In this document: one piece after another, positions 6,229-7,516 of the stretch
How positions within the stretch are numbered: position 1 is the stretch's first letter
Layout: the number at the start of each line of letters is the position of its first letter
Assembly: GCA_934402155.1 (NCBI GenBank)
Contig: CAKRTP010000085.1
Location: 1-7,516 of the forward strand
DNA length: 7,516 nt
Direction of reading: 5' to 3'
DNA from: an uncultured Blautia sp.
GTDB lineage: Bacteria; Bacillota; Clostridia; Lachnospirales; Lachnospiraceae
Translations under genes and position numbers: made by a program
Notes under the pieces: model-generated
Seen by the model: the letters and a program-made list of their open reading frames with translations, nothing else
The model's database searches: none
Told to the model about the DNA's origin: nothing

Positions 6229-7365
6229 ATGGGAATTGATTTTGGCAAGGCAGCATCACCGGTATCTCCGGCGGGATCCGCAGGCACGGAGATCGAGACA
6301 GTAAAGCCATATGACATTATGGAAGACAGGAAACAGATGAATGAAACACTGGTAAATTCCGATGAGGTAGATGCACTTGTAAGTACAATTGAGGTAAATA
6401 ATCTGGAAACGATTGTTTGTTTTGGTGCAGAGGCAGCAGAGGAGATAGCAAAGGCATCTGACATTGTTCTGAACAGTATGAGTATGAGTCAGCTGGACGA
6501 GTCCAGTGAAATGCTTAATTCACTGTCGAAGATCATGTCAAAGTTTGATCCGAGTGAACTCAAGGAAAACACAGGGTTATTTAACAAGCTGTTTGGAAAT
6601 ATGAAGAAGCAGCTTGAAAAAATCCTTGATAAATATCATACAATGGGAGAGGAAGTGGACAAAATCTATGTTCAGCTCCGTGAGTATGAAGGTGAGATCA
6701 AACAGTCCAACCGCAAGCTGGAGCAGATGTTTGATGCGAATGTTGATTATTATCATCAGCTTGTAAAATATATTCTTGCCGGTGAGCAGGGGTGTCGGGA
6801 ACTGGAAGCTTATATCGCACAGCGGCAGGCAGACTTTGAGGCAACAGGAGATAATTCGATCCAGCTTGAACTGGCAGGGCTGAATAATGCATTGATGATG
6901 CTTGAGCAGCGTACACAGGATCTTCGTGTTGCAGAGAATATTGCGATACAGTCTATTCCGATGATCAAAACAATGGCCTACAGCAATATGAATCTGGTAA
7001 GAAAAATAAATTCCGCATTTATTGTTACTCTTCCGGTGTTTAAGCAGGGACTGGCACAGGCAGTTATGCTCAAGCGTCAGAAGATCCAGGCAGAAGCTTT
7101 GTCGGAGCTTGACAAGAAGACAAATGAGATGCTGATCAAGAATGCACGTAATACAGTAGAGCAGTCCAAGATGACGGCCAGACTTGCAAGTGGAAGTTCT
7201 GTCAAGATCGAGACCCTGGAAACCACATGGAGAACAATCGTCAACGGCATCGAGGAAACTAAGAACATTCAGGAAACAGCCAGAAAACAGAGGATTGACG
7301 ATGCAGCCCGCCTTGATAACATCAAGCAGGAGTTTCTCAAAACCTATGGTGGAGCGGGCAAATAA
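6229..7365 (+). CDS. telA: TelA-family toxic anion resistance protein
   Basis: A 378-residue member of the TelA/KlaA family (PF05816; YceH in B. subtilis), linked genetically to tellurite and other chemical stress resistance; its molecular action is not established. The sequence is almost all helical with no signal peptide or membrane span. Residues 1-58 are a low-complexity acidic lead-in. A long amphipathic, coiled-coil-prone helical stretch spans about 85-235. The family's conserved core is at about 241-283, with QSIPMIKTMAYSN and a segment rich in the LPVFKQG type. More charged helices reach residue 370. The start is 4 nt after the yceG stop, with the ribosome binding site inside yceG, implying coupled translation. 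A GTG at 6199 would add 10 residues and overlap yceG by 26 nt, and is less likely. A 47-nt gap without a terminator separates it from the TerD-family gene. Confidence 0.9.
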   Translation: MGIDFGKAASPVSPAGSAGTEIETVKPYDIMEDRKQMNETLVNSDEVDALVSTIEVNNLETIVCFGAEAAEEIAKASDIVLNSMSMSQLDESSEMLNSLSKIMSKFDPSELKENTGLFNKLFGNMKKQLEKILDKYHTMGEEVDKIYVQLREYEGEIKQSNRKLEQMFDANVDYYHQLVKYILAGEQGCRELEAYIAQRQADFEATGDNSIQLELAGLNNALMMLEQRTQDLRVAENIAIQSIPMIKTMAYSNMNLVRKINSAFIVTLPVFKQGLAQAVMLKRQKIQAEALSELDKKTNEMLIKNARNTVEQSKMTARLASGSSVKIETLETTWRTIVNGIEETKNIQETARKQRIDDAARLDNIKQEFLKTYGGAGK

Positions 7366-7396
7366 AGCATGTATAAATAATCCAACATCAAAGTAT

Positions 7397-7404
7397 AAAG
7401 GAGG
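7397..7404 (+). promoter_or_regulatory. Ribosome binding site of the TerD-family gene
   Basis: AAAGGAGG lies 8 nt before ATG 7413. It is the strongest Shine-Dalgarno sequence in the operon, suggesting this gene is translated more heavily than yceG. Confidence 0.8.
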
Positions 7405-7412
7405 AAATAATT

Positions 7413-7516
7413 ATGCCAATCAATTTATCAAAAGGACAGAAAGTAGATCTTACAAAAGGAAATCCGGGATTAAAGAATATCATGGTAGGTCTTGGCTGGG
7501 ATGTCAATGCATTTGA
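7413..7516 (+). CDS. terD: TerD-family stress protein (partial, 3' end off window)
   Basis: The first 34 codons of a TerD-family protein (PF02342) are present. The opening [15 protein letters not shown], the following conserved VGLGWD and the phenylalanine after it match the first beta strands of this calcium-binding cytoplasmic fold. The acidic Ca2+-binding loop normally follows the point where the window ends, so it cannot be checked. N-terminal sequence alone cannot tell TerD from the TerE or TerZ paralogues. It follows telA by 47 nt with no terminator, placing it in the same operon and supporting the Ter-system reading of yceG and telA. Confidence 0.88.
   Translation, partial: MPINLSKGQKVDLTKGNPGLKNIMVGLGWDVNAF

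Overview
The window carries five protein-coding regions, all on the + strand, from what looks like a low-to-moderate GC Gram-positive anaerobe, most likely a gut Lachnospiraceae (Clostridia). The basis is strong AGGAGG-type ribosome binding sites, AGA/GGA-rich codon use, consensus sigma-A promoters, a Firmicutes-type cre site, a YceG/TelA/TerD gene group of Bacillus subtilis style, and the style of the intergenic palindromes. The genus cannot be fixed from the sequence alone.

Region 1 (1-1839) is central metabolism. It holds the last 24 codons of an unidentified upstream gene, then a consensus promoter (TTGAAA, 17 bp, TATAAT), a strong ribosome binding site, pgi (glucose-6-phosphate isomerase, 526 aa) and an intrinsic terminator, so pgi appears to be a single-gene transcript.

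Region 2 (1840-3612) is a single-gene sucrose-6-phosphate hydrolase unit (GH32). Its predicted promoter is followed within a few bases by a full-consensus cre site, which suggests CcpA-type catabolite repression. A leader of about 197 nt contains a long-spaced inverted repeat, and the unit ends at an intrinsic terminator. The hydrolase releases glucose-6-phosphate and fructose, and the neighbouring Pgi acts on the first product. No transporter or sucrose regulator lies beside it.

Region 3 (3609-3953) is non-coding and unusually structured. Three abutting self-complementary modules fill 3609-3789, and the first takes in the U-tract of the GH32 terminator. An AT-rich stretch with a possible promoter then leads into the next operon.

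Region 4 (3954-7516) is a Ter-type stress operon: yceG (756 aa, PF14266-like, TTG start), telA/yceH (378 aa, TelA family, 4 nt after yceG) and the start of a TerD-family gene that runs off the window. By family knowledge these genes belong to the tellurite/chemical-stress Ter system, whose biochemistry is poorly understood. The YceG protein shows a clear internal duplication and probably a third partial copy of the same unit, which is the most informative protein-level observation here.
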